Source: Kovacikia minuta CCNUW1 (lineage in GTDB: Bacteria; Cyanobacteriota; Cyanobacteriia; Leptolyngbyales; Leptolyngbyaceae). Taken from it: DNA of 64,000 nucleotides. The position numbers and the translations under genes are program-made. The notes under the pieces are model-generated. The model was not told the DNA's origin, did not search any database, and worked only from the letters and a program-made list of their open reading frames with translations. Positions 16,360 through 25,144 of the stretch are shown here, piece by piece (positions within the stretch are counted from its first letter, which is position 1; each line of letters begins with the position of its first letter). The stretch covers positions 1,143,796 through 1,207,795 of the forward strand of contig NZ_CP083583.1 of assembly GCF_020091585.1 (NCBI RefSeq), read 5' to 3'.

Positions 16360-16926
16360 ATGCAATCCACAACAACCAATCCTATCCGCTGGACGATCGC
16401 TGACCTGGTGATCTTTGAGGGCGATCGCGCCAACCGCTATGAAATTATTGATGGAGAGCTATTTGTGACCAGGGCACCCGACTGGAGACATCAAGCAATT
16501 TGCGGCAACATCGTAACCTTGCTGAAGCTTTGGTCTGATCAGAGTGGTTTGGGTCAAGCTGCAATTAATCCTGGCATTGTTTTCTCGGAATCCGATAATG
16601 TAATTCCTGATGTGGTCTGGGCAAGCCATGAACGGTTAGAACAGTTGTTGGATGAAGCAGGACACCTTACCGCTGCGCCAGAGTTAGTGGTTGAAGTATT
16701 ATCACCGGGCAAAGCAAATGAGCGGCGAGATCGGGAAGCAAAGCTAAAGTTGTATTCTGTTCGAGGTGTGCTGGAATACTGGATCGTGAATTTCCAGGAG
16801 CAAGTAGTTGAGGTTTATCGCCGCAAGAATGGGCTATTGGAGTTGGCAGCAACGTTGTACCGTCAGGATGAATTAACCAGCCCAATACTGCCGGGTTTCA
16901 GCAGTTTGATTAGCAAGTTCTTCTAG
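16360..16926 (+). CDS. Uma2 family endonuclease (DUF820)
   Basis: From ATG 16360 (GAGG six bases upstream) the protein has 188 residues; longer starts at 16330 and 16342 are possible. Visible Uma2 features are YEIIDGELFVT (about 27-37), PDVVWASHERL (about 89-99), APELVVEVLSPG (about 112-123) and REAKLKLYSVRGVLEYWIVN (about 132-151). D and E..K here form the PD-(D/E)XK nuclease site. Uma2 proteins are very numerous in cyanobacteria; their role is uncertain. The gene is intact, alone, and wedged between pieces of an IS1 element. Confidence 0.9.
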   Translation: MQSTTTNPIRWTIADLVIFEGDRANRYEIIDGELFVTRAPDWRHQAICGNIVTLLKLWSDQSGLGQAAINPGIVFSESDNVIPDVVWASHERLEQLLDEAGHLTAAPELVVEVLSPGKANERRDREAKLKLYSVRGVLEYWIVNFQEQVVEVYRRKNGLLELAATLYRQDELTSPILPGFSSLISKFF

Positions 16927-16959
16927 CTAAGTACAGGTCACCGTAAAAGGGTACGGAAA

Positions 16960-17184
16960 TCAAGCCGCTTTGGCTGCTGCCAGGTTCGCCTCACATTTTG
17001 CCATCACTTTAGCCACCGATTTGGTTGTCCAGTGGAAGGGATGAGCGTAAATGTTCCACTCTTGAATAAAGGCTTGCAGGCGCTCCGCTAAAACGACCTT
17101 GTCTTTGAAGTTGGGAATGGTAAACCGTTTGCGTTGCAAAATGCTAAACCATTGTTCAATTTGGTTCATCCAGGAACAATGCAT
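16960..17184 (-). pseudogene. IS630-type transposase C-terminal fragment
   Basis: The 74 residues HCSWMNQIEQWFSILQRKRF...NFKDKVVLAERLQAFIQEWN contain the last catalytic Glu (NQIEQWF) and the C-terminal helix of an IS630 DDE transposase. The D residues and helix-turn-helix half are absent. It is unrelated in sequence to the IS630 at 12169. Confidence 0.8.
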
Positions 17185-17185
17185 G

Positions 17186-17791
17186 ACTCAAATGATTGTG
17201 AGGCTGTGTCTAGCCCAGGATGAGGATCTTGAGGCAGAGGTAGACGAAATGTGGAGCTTTGTCAAATCAAAGCAACAACAGCGTTGGCTGTGGTGGGCAA
17301 TTGTTCATGCTATTAACCTGGCAATATTTGATCTAGCATGAGCTGTAGGGTGCTGTTAGGCATCGCCGTAACGCACCGCTAACCCACGCCTCGGTGCATT
17401 ACGCTGTCGCTAACAGCACCCTACGCAATCATGGCGCAATTCCAAAATATGTAGGAACAAAAGCTGCCGGGTTAATAGGGGTCAAGTATTAGCGTATGTA
17501 CTGGCAACGCATGAAGATGAAGCGTTTTTGCAATTGAAAGCTTTATTAGAACCATTTGGGGTCATGCAGTTCTATAGCGATGGTTGGGGAGCTTATGAGC
17601 GCCATCTTGAACCAGTGTTTCATACCGTTGGCAAGCGACATACTCAGAAGATTGAGCGGAAACATTTGACATTACGGACACGAATTAAGCGACTAGCGCG
17701 CAAGACGATTTGCTTTTCCAAGTCAGTCCTAATGCATGATGTAGTGATTGGGCTATTCATCAATCGATTTGAGTTTGGATTACCGATCTAG
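17186..17791 (+). pseudogene. IS1 InsB-like transposase remnant, split by MITE
   Basis: The first piece, to 17316, has EVDEMWSFVKSKQQQRWLWW (first catalytic Asp). The second, to 17791, has VLAYVLATHEDEAFLQLKAL, QFYSDGWGAYERHL (second Asp) and HTVGKRHTQKIERKHLTLRT (Glu region). The 155-bp MITE separates them. Deleting it with one TTAA copy gives WAIVHAINRGQVLAYVLATH in one frame, so the gene was intact there before the MITE arrived. Confidence 0.8.
17317..17471. mobile_element. 155-bp MITE, copy 1
   Basis: A non-coding element with ends CCTGGCAA and TTGCCGGG, flanked by TTAA on both sides (17313-17316, 17472-17475). It contains a long internal hairpin (gtagggtgctgttag...ctaacagcaccctac). A second copy of exactly 155 bp, also between TTAA sites, is at 31744-31898. 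Size, terminal repeats and TTAA duplication are those of a MITE. Insertion broke the IS1 transposase frame. Confidence 0.9.
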
Positions 17792-17821
17792 GCAACAACA
17801 GATCTACACCACTACCACAAC

Positions 17822-17900
17822 CGAATTGCGTCGCGTGCGTTACGCTGACGCTACCAGCACCCTACGATTGAATGTCCTATCTTTTGTTGGCAGGTTAAAA
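17822..17900. repeat. MITE fragment
   Basis: The sequence gcgtgcgttacgctgacgct...ccagcaccctacg, followed by ttggcaggttaa, corresponds to the right half of the 155-bp MITE with substitutions. The left half is missing. Together with the copy at 17317 it marks repeated insertion into this IS1 remnant. Confidence 0.5.
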
Positions 17901-17922
17901 CACTAACAAAAAGGTTAGTGGC
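17898..17922 (-). terminator. Rho-independent terminator of the AI-2E transporter gene
   Basis: Read on the minus strand, CACTAAC and GTTAGTG pair around a T-rich loop and are followed by TTTT. The stem overlaps the TAA stop at 17915-17917. Stem plus T run is the standard terminator form. Confidence 0.65.
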
Positions 17923-18967
17923 TTTCGATCAGCGGTTCCTCTGGCAGGGGCGTTGGTTCTTCTTTAATCGATCGCATCCAGGCGGCAATCATTCCGGCGA
18001 GGGGAATGGCAAGGAAAACACCCAGCAATCCAGCCACCCGTTCTCCAATAAATATCGCTAGAAACAAAAGTACCGGATTTAATTCCAGCGCATCTCCCAT
18101 CACTTTGGGATGGACAAAATTATCCTGGATTTGTTGCAGCACAATACAGGCAATTACTACCTTGAGGGCAACTGCCCCTCCCTGGGAGGCAAAAACGAGC
18201 AGGGTGACGATCAGAACGCCTAAGGTTGCCCCAATTCCTGGAATGGCATCAAGAACACCAATAATCACGGCTAGAATCAGGGCATAGTTGACCCCCAAAA
18301 GCGTAAAGACAATGAATGTCGCGATCGACAGAAACAGCATCAACAGCAGTTGCCCCCGCAAAAAACCGAGAAAACTATGGCGAAACGTTTGTGCAAATCG
18401 ATCGCGGGAGGCAACGGGTACCAGTTTCAAAAATATGTGCCACAGTTTCTTTCCATCAATCAGCATATACAGGCTGATGACTGCCCCAAAAACTCCGGTA
18501 AAGACACTGGAAAAAATGCTCTGCACGATCCCTAGACCGGAAGCTAAACCCGCCTGGAGCGTTCCAATTACTTTGCCGATATCCAACTGGTTAAGGACTT
18601 CCTGAAACGGGAAAATGGTTTGTTGCTTTAGGGCATCTCTCAGCTGGATCAGCAAACTTTGCCCCTGGTTCAGCACTTCTAACCCAATCAGCAGGACGGC
18701 AGCAATCAAAAGGGCGATCGCCCCCATAAAGGTGAGAGCAACTGCCCATCCTCTGGGGATATAGCGTGAAAGCCAAACCACTGGGTAATTGAGCAATGCC
18801 GCAAAGAGTCCTGCGGCAGTAAACAGGGCGATCGTGCCGTAAAAGTAATTGATCAGTGCGACAGTTGCCCATCCACAGCCAAACAGCAACAGGTATCGCA
18901 AAAGGGCAGAGTTGCTGAGAGTATGCCGCAGTTGGGCAGATGGTTGGGAATCAGGGGGCAAAGGCAT
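17915..18967 (-). CDS. AI-2E family transporter (PerM-type membrane protein)
   Basis: About 350 residues from ATG 18967 (AAGGA 10 bases upstream); an upstream start at 19024 would add 19 unlikely residues. Two N-terminal membrane pairs (LLRYLLLFGCGWATVALINY; then WAVALTFMGAIALLIAAVLL) precede a polar middle. The C-terminal hydrophobic half contains the family signature LDAIPGIGATLGVLIVTLL and LQQIQDNFVHPKVMGDALEL. This family includes putative autoinducer exporters and ion antiporters; the substrate here is unknown. It is a monocistronic unit with its own terminator. Confidence 0.9.
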   Translation of the reverse strand: MPLPPDSQPSAQLRHTLSNSALLRYLLLFGCGWATVALINYFYGTIALFTAAGLFAALLNYPVVWLSRYIPRGWAVALTFMGAIALLIAAVLLIGLEVLNQGQSLLIQLRDALKQQTIFPFQEVLNQLDIGKVIGTLQAGLASGLGIVQSIFSSVFTGVFGAVISLYMLIDGKKLWHIFLKLVPVASRDRFAQTFRHSFLGFLRGQLLLMLFLSIATFIVFTLLGVNYALILAVIIGVLDAIPGIGATLGVLIVTLLVFASQGGAVALKVVIACIVLQQIQDNFVHPKVMGDALELNPVLLFLAIFIGERVAGLLGVFLAIPLAGMIAAWMRSIKEEPTPLPEEPLIESH

Positions 18968-19222
18968 GGTTGGTTTTTCCTTCATCCAGACGATTGAGAA
19001 ACCGGATCGCCCCACACCCAGCACTTTGCATCCCCGCTCAATTGCTAATTACCCATTCAAAAACAGGTGTAAGATGCAACCTTACCAGGCTGCGGCTATC
19101 TCTAAGTATCTACTGAAAGGGAATTAAAGGGAGGGATGGGCGGACAAATAAAATTCCAGGTTGCAGGGGGTGGATGGGTGGATGAAAGCGGGATGTTATT
19201 TCTCAGCAAGTCCCCTATCTTC

Positions 19223-21101
19223 TCAAGGTTCCCTGCCATCAGCAATTGCTACATTGCCCAACCAAATCTGCTGGGGAACACCAATTTGAATCTGATGTTG
19301 ATCAAAAGCAATTTTGAGCCGCCGCCGCAGTTCCCTTGCTGCTGTCCATTGTTTCAGGGGGGCGGTTTTAATCCAGACTCGGATGACCATGCCTGTGTGG
19401 GAGATCTGGTCAACCCCAAGTAGTTCGTGGGTATCCAGAATGAATGATTGCCATTCTGGCTCCTGAGCCATCTGGTCAACCGTTTCCCGAACGATCGCCA
19501 GGGCATGGTCAATATCGGTGTGGTAGGCAACTTCAATCCGAAAATCTGCCCGTGCCCAGGTGCGAGACATGTTTTCTACCTGAGCAATGAAGCTATTGGA
19601 TAGCGTAATCAAATTACCCTCATCACTCCGGAGCTGGGTAATTCGCAAATTCAGGTTTTCCACTAAGCCAGCACTGGCACCAATGGTCGTGCCAATTCTG
19701 ACGTAATCCCCAATCCGAAACTGATCTTCAAGCAAAATGAGAAATCCATTGACCAGATCCTTTACCAAACTTTGTGCCGCAAATGAAACTGCCAGTGCCA
19801 GCAAGGCTCCCAATGCCAGAATCGAACCTGGCACGAGGTTCAGCCACTGGAGCACCCAGAGAATTGCTACCGTATAAAATAGAACCATCTTCAGCCCTTT
19901 AATTACACGGGCAATTGTGGCAATTCGTTGCAGATTTGCTTTGGTTAAGGATTTCTCCTTCTCTCGATTTTGAATAAAGCGATCGATTAATAAATCGGTG
20001 AGCCGATTCGTTAGCCCGGTTAAAAACCAGGTCACCAGCATCACAATTGGGATTGCAATTACCTTTCTGGCAAACTGGCGCGTTTGAGGAAAGGCATTCA
20101 GGCTGTAGGCAAGTCCAATTATCCAGACAAAGGCGATCGCCCAAAACATCAGCCAGCCGTAAAAACCGGACGATTTGGAGCCGTTGTTGGAGTCCTAAGT
20201 AATGCTGTAGCCCCAGAAACGATCGCTGCTGCTCGTCCCCGTGGATGCGCCCAGGGGCTAACTCCTCGTTGGGAACGGTTACCATTTCTGCCATCTGGCG
20301 CTGTTCAAGCTGCTGTTTACGCCGTCCCAGACTTACCCAGACTCCCCCCAGTAACAGTGTTAATAGCGCAGTTGCTAACAAAGTCCTGACCACTTCAGAA
20401 ATTTGTTGCTTGAATGCCTCAGGCTGCCGCAGCCTCAAAGCCTGGTGGAGTTCAGTTGCTAAAACCTGCTGCCAGCGGGCTGCTAAGATCTCTTTGCTGC
20501 TTGAGTGATATTGGGCATCGGCATCTGTCACCGTTAGGAGTACCTTGGGTTCCACCAGATTGCTGTCTTTGACAAACAAAACCGGCTGCCCATTCAGATT
20601 TGTGATTGAAACCTGCATTGTTTCAGGATCAAGCATTGTTCCCTCCGGCAAACTTCCGTCTATGATCCGTTGCAGATTGGATTCCACCTGTTTCGCACGG
20701 ACTTCAACGGGAATTTGGTTGCCAGGTTCACTGCGATTGAGAACGGTAGGGGATGCAATTCGGAACAGTTCTTTGCCATCCAGTCGAATGCCCGTGGACT
20801 CCAAGGTGCCGCGCCGCTCGACTCCAGAAGGAAGGGTTTGTGGCCCTGATGGCAGTGTGAGGGAGGGTATCTGCGCTAAAGCAATTGGGGAAGCGATCGC
20901 CAGAGCAATTGCCCCTCCAGCGCACACCATGCCCATCAGCAAAACCATCATTAAGAGGCTGCTTCCCGCGATACCAAAAGCACTGAGGCGATATGGGCGA
21001 TGGGTTCGATTTTGCCTGGTATTAGCCCAAATGGGGAATTGGGAATCGAGAATTGGAGCAAAACGGCTTGTGTTTGTGGGTTCTGCACTGGACTTGAGCA
21101 T
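19223..21101 (-). pseudogene. MscS-family mechanosensitive channel, one frameshift
   Basis: The 5' part (21101-20162) has an N-terminal membrane/signal segment and an extracytoplasmic domain (IRLDGKELFRIASP, QRIIDGSLPEG) and a membrane helix (ALLTLLLGGVWVSL). The 3' part (from 20149) has further helices and the MscS core (ILALGALLALAVSFAAQSLV, then LEDQFRIGDYVRIG, NSFIAQVENMSR). They join at a T5 run near 20162: reading LQIVRFYGWLMFWAIAFVWI needs one base change in length. The whole would be about 620 residues, typical of large cyanobacterial MscS proteins that release solutes under osmotic downshock. A sequencing indel is as likely as true loss. Confidence 0.85.
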
Positions 21102-21412
21102 AGGGTGCGATCGCCTTCTCCATGAAAAAAAGGTGCCTCAGAAACCCCACATATAGCATGGTACGAAGCCAAAGCAGGTTGGAATCTGCCTCAAGAAAAA
21201 TCTAATTGTCGATTGTTGACGATCTCATTCTGAGAAGATGCTGAGTTTAAGTTGAGTAGCCTTTCAGGGTGCATTCACAATGTTTCTGCTTTTGTTTCAG
21301 AAATGGTTCAGCCTAACCTGAGATGCTTTGACCAGTGAGCCATCTGGGTTCACCTGCAAAAATTCTGCCGCTGTTTCTCATTGAGTCATCAACACTAAGT
21401 CAGGAGTAACCC
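21102..21412. other. Intergenic region
   Basis: A 311-base gap between divergent genes, so it must hold promoters for both the MscS gene (minus) and the 21413 gene (plus). I see no clear operator, riboswitch or repeat. The only defined signal is AGGAG six bases before ATG 21413. Confidence 0.5.
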
Positions 21413-21790
21413 ATGAAATTAGCTTCTCTGCTTACAGGTATGGTAATGGTTGGTCTGGTTACCGTTGGAAATACATCCTTCAAAGCAATTCATCCTTCAT
21501 TGGCTGGGGTTGCAGTTGCCGCTGAGGCAAAACAAGCCGGACCTTCTGCTGAAGAGAAAATTGCCTTGATTACCAAAAATAAGGGGCAGATCGGCAGCGG
21601 TGATCAACTGCGACGGTTCTTCTATGGCGACTTAGAGCCACTGGCGGTTCAGCCTGGTGGCGCAGGCATGGTCGTTAATCTTTACAACAAAGCGAGTGAT
21701 ACGACCTTTGCCTACTGTGCAACCTATGATGTTGTTGTTGCCGTCAAGAAAGGTAAAATTAGTCAGTTTCTTGCCAGTGAAGTGAAGTAA
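21413..21790 (+). CDS. Small exported protein of unknown function
   Basis: A 125-residue protein with a good start (AGGAG six bases before ATG). The N-terminal signal-like segment LLTGMVMVGLVTVGNTSF is followed by a likely cleavage zone near SLAGVAVAAEA. The mature part has a repeated Gly/Ala-rich polar region and a Cys near the end (TFAYCATYDVVVAVKKGKIS). No family is recognised. The single Cys and export signal suggest a periplasmic or cell-wall protein. It stands alone. Confidence 0.7.
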   Translation: MKLASLLTGMVMVGLVTVGNTSFKAIHPSLAGVAVAAEAKQAGPSAEEKIALITKNKGQIGSGDQLRRFFYGDLEPLAVQPGGAGMVVNLYNKASDTTFAYCATYDVVVAVKKGKISQFLASEVK

Positions 21791-21875
21791 GACCTTAAAC
21801 GACAACAATTATCAACGTAGGAACAAGAACGAAATAAAATCGCCCACCTGTAGATACTGTGCAAAGTTGCAGGTG

Positions 21876-22871
21876 TCAAGTCGATGAGGTCGGGAAGCAG
21901 ACCTGGGCGTCAAAAGGTTTATTGGCGTGCAGAACCCCGTAAATCCAGCGAATCAGCTTATGCATCACGGCCCCGACGACTTGACGCTTAGTTTTGTGGC
22001 GCTGGAGGAGTTGTGCGCGCCAAGCTTGAATCGGCTTGCTCCAGCGTAAAAGGCACAGGGCTGGGAGAAACAGGGCTTTGCGTAAGCGGGCATTACCAAG
22101 TTTGCACAGCCTGGGCTTGCCGTGAATCGATGTGCCAGAGGTTTTTTCCTGGGGCGTGAGTCCGGCGTAAGCCGCCAACTGCCGAGCCGAAGCAAAGTGC
22201 TGCCAACTGCCGATTTCTGCGAGAATCAGGGCCGCGGTGTGAGGACCAATACCAGGAATCGAATCGAGCAATTCGTGTTGCCGTTTGAGACCGGGGAATT
22301 GGTCGATATGGGTTCGAATCTTGTCTCGCAAGGCTTTGAGTTGGTCTTCCATAAAGGTGATGTGAGTATTAATCTCGCTTACCAACTCAGGGGGAGCCGT
22401 TTCGAGGCGATTGGTTTCCTGTCCAATCATCTGCTCGAGGGCCTGCACCCGTCGCATCAGATTTTGCAACACTTCCACCTCAGGGGCCGGTGGTTGCCAA
22501 AGCTCAGGCTTCAGGTCACGGCAGTATTCGGCAATTAAGCGAGCATCAGCCGCATCGGTCTTGGTGCGACTCAAGCGACTCTGGGCATAAGCATGGACCG
22601 CTTGGGGATTGGCAATCGTCACGCCATACCCGGCGTGATGCAACTGCTTGGCGATGGCATGCCCATAGGTGCTGGTGGCTTCGAGACAGGCATGTAACTG
22701 GGTAAAGCGTTGCTGGCTCAACCAAGCGAGCAATTCTTGGTGCCCAGCAACTGTGTTGGCGATCGCTTTGCGTCGAAGCGCTTGGGTGCCACAGAGCAAC
22801 ACCCCATGAATCCGTGTTTTGCCAATGTCTAAACCCAATACAGCATCAACGACAGGGGACGACGATGACAT
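21876..22871 (-). CDS. IS110 family transposase (DEDD recombinase)
   Basis: About 331 residues from ATG 22871; the start at 22916 would add 15 residues without support. The N-terminal RuvC-like DEDD domain shows LGLDIGKTRIHGVLL (first Asp), HACLEATSTYGHAIA (Glu) and SRTKTDAADARLIAEYC (the paired Asp). The C-terminal Tnp domain has LLDSIPGIGPHTAALILAEI and FASARQLAAYAGLTPQEKTSG with the Ser region. These enzymes cut and join DNA guided by an RNA from the element's own non-coding end. The reading frame is intact, so it may be active. Confidence 0.93.
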   Translation of the reverse strand: MSSSSPVVDAVLGLDIGKTRIHGVLLCGTQALRRKAIANTVAGHQELLAWLSQQRFTQLHACLEATSTYGHAIAKQLHHAGYGVTIANPQAVHAYAQSRLSRTKTDAADARLIAEYCRDLKPELWQPPAPEVEVLQNLMRRVQALEQMIGQETNRLETAPPELVSEINTHITFMEDQLKALRDKIRTHIDQFPGLKRQHELLDSIPGIGPHTAALILAEIGSWQHFASARQLAAYAGLTPQEKTSGTSIHGKPRLCKLGNARLRKALFLPALCLLRWSKPIQAWRAQLLQRHKTKRQVVGAVMHKLIRWIYGVLHANKPFDAQVCFPTSST

Positions 22872-23116
22872 AAAGGCTCCTTCAATCCATCCAGGGTTTA
22901 CAGCCTCAGAACCCACTTTCCTTGTCAGTCCAGGGTCATGTCCACTGCAGGGGCAGCCCTATGATACTGTTCAGTGTGGTGAGCGGCTGGAGCGGGCTTA
23001 GGGTCAGCAAAAGCGTCTAATCTACATCCAGGCTTGGCTAGCCTTAGGGGCATACCAGAGTGCACTTGACCTGACCCAACTTTCATTACTGTTGCTGAAA
23101 GCTGCCCTACACACAA
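22872..23116 (-). ncRNA. Candidate bridge RNA region of the IS110 element
   Basis: The 245 bases upstream of the transposase contain no conserved ORF. IS110-group elements encode a bridge RNA in this non-coding left end, with loops that pair with target and donor DNA. Visible stem material includes ctgcaggggcag (about 22944-22955) and stretches such as ggcttggctagcc (about 23033-23045). The assignment rests on position and family knowledge; loops and pairing have not been computed. Confidence 0.45.
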
Positions 23117-23229
23117 GGGGCTTAGCATGCAGGCAGAAACCTTTGCCATCACTGAAAGCATCTCTACCGCATGCTAAGCCCTTACGCCTGAAATTACCGA
23201 TATTATTTAATTCCCATTCCTTAGAAGTC
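23117..23229. repeat. Dispersed repeat, right half of interrupted copy
   Basis: ggcttagcatgcaggcagaaacc...agcatctctaccgcatgctaagcccttacg matches 24403-24516 over about 110 bases with substitutions. The inner arms (gcttagcatgc / gcatgctaagc) give a hairpin. The left part of the same repeat lies before the IS110 element at about 21820-21844. Confidence 0.6.
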
Positions 23230-23341
23230 GGATGGGCAAAGCGATAGGTGTCTACCTCATCGCGCCCTCATAAACACGGGTAGATTCTTTGCCCATCCTA
23301 CGTTGATAGGTAATTCTTTGAGGGTCATCTCCCAAAATGGT

Positions 23342-24218
23342 TTACGACTGGTTAAGAAGCAATAATTGTTTTTCCAGCGCGGTGAATGCACTCTGTGCCA
23401 AAATCCGATGGGCTTTTGTTGTTGGATGGATGCTATCCCAAAACAAAAATTGATCGGGATTGCCACATGGACTTGAAGCAGACAGGCAAACACCCGTGAC
23501 CTGGGTAAAGCCGAATTTTGCTGGATTAGCAATTGCTTCCCCGTAGAGCGCATGGGTATCTAACGGAATCAGTTGGAGTTCAGGAGACTGTTGACTCAAT
23601 ACTTTTAGCGCTCGCCTCAAACTTTGGTTATGCTGCTGAGTTAACAAAGAGAGCCGTGCTAATTCTGAACTATTCCGAGTTGCAGGGAGTTTTCCCAAAT
23701 CAGGTAAGTTTGCAACTAAAATCCGTTGAGCACCTTTGCTAGACAGGTCGGAGATCGCCTGTTTGATATTCTCAATGGGAACCAAAATACTGCGCGCCCC
23801 CTGTAGATAATCATTAGCGCCTGCCCAAAGAATGTATAGCCCACTGGAATTGGGCTGCGGCTGAGTTTGGGTAAATGACTGTACCTGTGCAAGTAACCCC
23901 GGAACCAAACTCGTGCGATCACTAACGGTTGTCGCTCCTCCACGGGCAAAATTATTGATCTGCTTTACAGAAAGTTGTTCAGACAAATACTCGACCCAGA
24001 CACGCCCATTGGAGTACCGCCCCTGAAAGTAAGGCGGATTTGGTGGGTGTAACCCATTTGTTGCCCGAAATACAATTCCTGTATCAGATAAGCTGTCACC
24101 AAATTACGTAAAATTCGTGAATTGAGGGGGATTGCTTCGTTGAAAACACTACAGTCGTCATAAGGATTAAAAAGAACACTAAAAGGAAGAGAACAATCGC
24201 AATAACAAGTTTTCTCAT
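23342..24218 (-). pseudogene. GDSL/SGNH-family hydrolase, one-base frameshift
   Basis: The ATG at 24218 starts a hydrophobic leader (MRKLVIAIVLFLLVFFLILM). After EFYV the frame breaks at 24104-24105; removing one T there gives FGDSLSDTG, the GDSL block I with the catalytic Ser. The rest reads on: PPYFQGRYSNGRVWVEYLSE, INNFARGGATT (block II), LYILWAGANDYL (block III, GAND), and FWDSIHPTTKAH (block V with catalytic D and H). All catalytic residues are present, about 290 residues in total, which is normal for an exported esterase/lipase of this family. The single extra base could be a sequence error. Confidence 0.85.
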
Positions 24219-24369
24219 AGATGCAGGTGACAGGTGTCAAGGTATCAGGTGTCAGGGAAATTAAGTGAAGTAAACCCTACGATCGCTCAATAAAAAAGCT
24301 CCTCCATACTGGAAGAGATTCAGGTGGTGCCCAAGGGTTCCACAACAGTATGGATAATCGGTTTTTTAA

Positions 24370-24516
24370 GGAATAAGAACAAAATAAAATCGGTAGTCTT
24401 TAGAGGCTTAGCATTTGGGCAAAAACCTCTGCGATGACCAAAAGCATACCTACCGAATACCAGTCCCTTACGATTGGAACTGCCAATGCTATTTAATTCA
24501 CAATCCTAAGTTAGAA
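24370..24516. repeat. Dispersed repeat, intact copy
   Basis: This copy carries both halves without interruption: gaataagaacaaaataaaatcg, then ggcttagcatttgggcaaa...agtcccttacg, ending near caatcctaagttaga. The interrupted copy spans the IS110 element (left half 21823-21844, right half 23117-23229). The rest of the 24219-24784 gap holds a short ggtgacaggtgtcaaggt repeat at about 24227-24257 that recurs at about 42183-42212, and no gene. Confidence 0.65.
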
Positions 24517-24784
24517 AGAACCCACCCCAACACGCATCATCCCCACTATAACGATCTAGTCCAGGTATCCCAGGGATCAAAACCGAACTCAAAAGGAGGA
24601 TTTCACTTCACTTGCTAACTTAAGCTCACCCGTCCAGCGACCCCCGACTCACTCTTAGGATGGAGATGCTACGGAGTGATAGTGTCTATGCTACAGAAAT
24701 AAAATTGTATCTTTTGGACGCCACCATTTGCACCAATCTTCCTAATCCTGTTAATTGATATTATATCCAAAAAGGATAAATTCC

Positions 24785-25141
24785 ATGGAATCACCTATTA
24801 TCGTTCATGGTAAAGCAAAGATTAGTAGGGCAAAGATTATTGCGGAAGACGAAATAGTTGCGAATTTTGCTGGATGTCAAGCGACAGTAGGAATGGATTG
24901 CATACTACTTCCCAGTGGTGGTAGTGCCGCAGTTGAAGCAGTCGTTGGTCTGCTTGAATCGGATCAAACGTTTAAACTTGGCACAGCTGGGTTCGGTTCA
25001 ACTATAAATAGCGGGAGAAAGTTTAAAGCTAATGCGGCAAGCCTGGAAGATGTAACCTTGGGTTGGGGAGCCGCAGAAACTGGTCAAGGTGCTCGTCATC
25101 CTATCTATCTACCGTTTTTATCCACAAGCAACAACCGTTAG
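24785..25141 (+). CDS. Hypothetical protein upstream of ATP-grasp ligase
   Basis: A 118-residue protein from ATG 24785; the frame is open ten codons further up but without a better start. It is rich in Ala, Gly, Val and Ser with short strands (AKISRAKIIAEDEIVANFAG, LLPSGGSAAVEAVVGLLESD) and a polar Asn-rich C-terminus (IYLPFLSTSNNR). No signal peptide is seen. I do not recognise the family. It ends three bases before the ATP-grasp reading frame, so the two are almost surely one transcript. It may be the substrate, a precursor or a scaffold of that ligase; this is inference. Confidence 0.55.
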   Translation: MESPIIVHGKAKISRAKIIAEDEIVANFAGCQATVGMDCILLPSGGSAAVEAVVGLLESDQTFKLGTAGFGSTINSGRKFKANAASLEDVTLGWGAAETGQGARHPIYLPFLSTSNNR

Positions 25142-25144
25142 CAA

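Larger units (their letters stand above)
16201..17816 (+). mobile_element. IS1-like element, fragmented and invaded
   Basis: IS1-type start GGTGATG at 16201, the InsA zinc finger at 16219-16323, InsB pieces at 17186-17315 and 17476-17791, and a plausible opposite end at accactacc near 17816. Between the pieces are a Uma2 gene, an IS630 remnant and a 155-bp MITE. About 60 residues between InsA finger and InsB core are missing, so it is an old remnant. Confidence 0.6.
21845..23116 (-). mobile_element. IS110-family element inserted in a dispersed repeat
   Basis: The transposase gene and a ~245-bp non-coding end lie between two halves of a repeat whose uninterrupted form is at 24370-24516. The left half (acaagaacgaaataaaatcg) ends at about 21844 and the right half (ggcttagcatgcaggcag) begins at about 23119. 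IS110 elements lack inverted terminal repeats, and none is seen. Boundaries are accurate only to a few bases. Confidence 0.75.

Noticed and set aside
22122..22538. 138-codon plus-strand frame opposite the IS110 transposase
   Set aside because: It is an antisense shadow of a complete transposase with all catalytic motifs.
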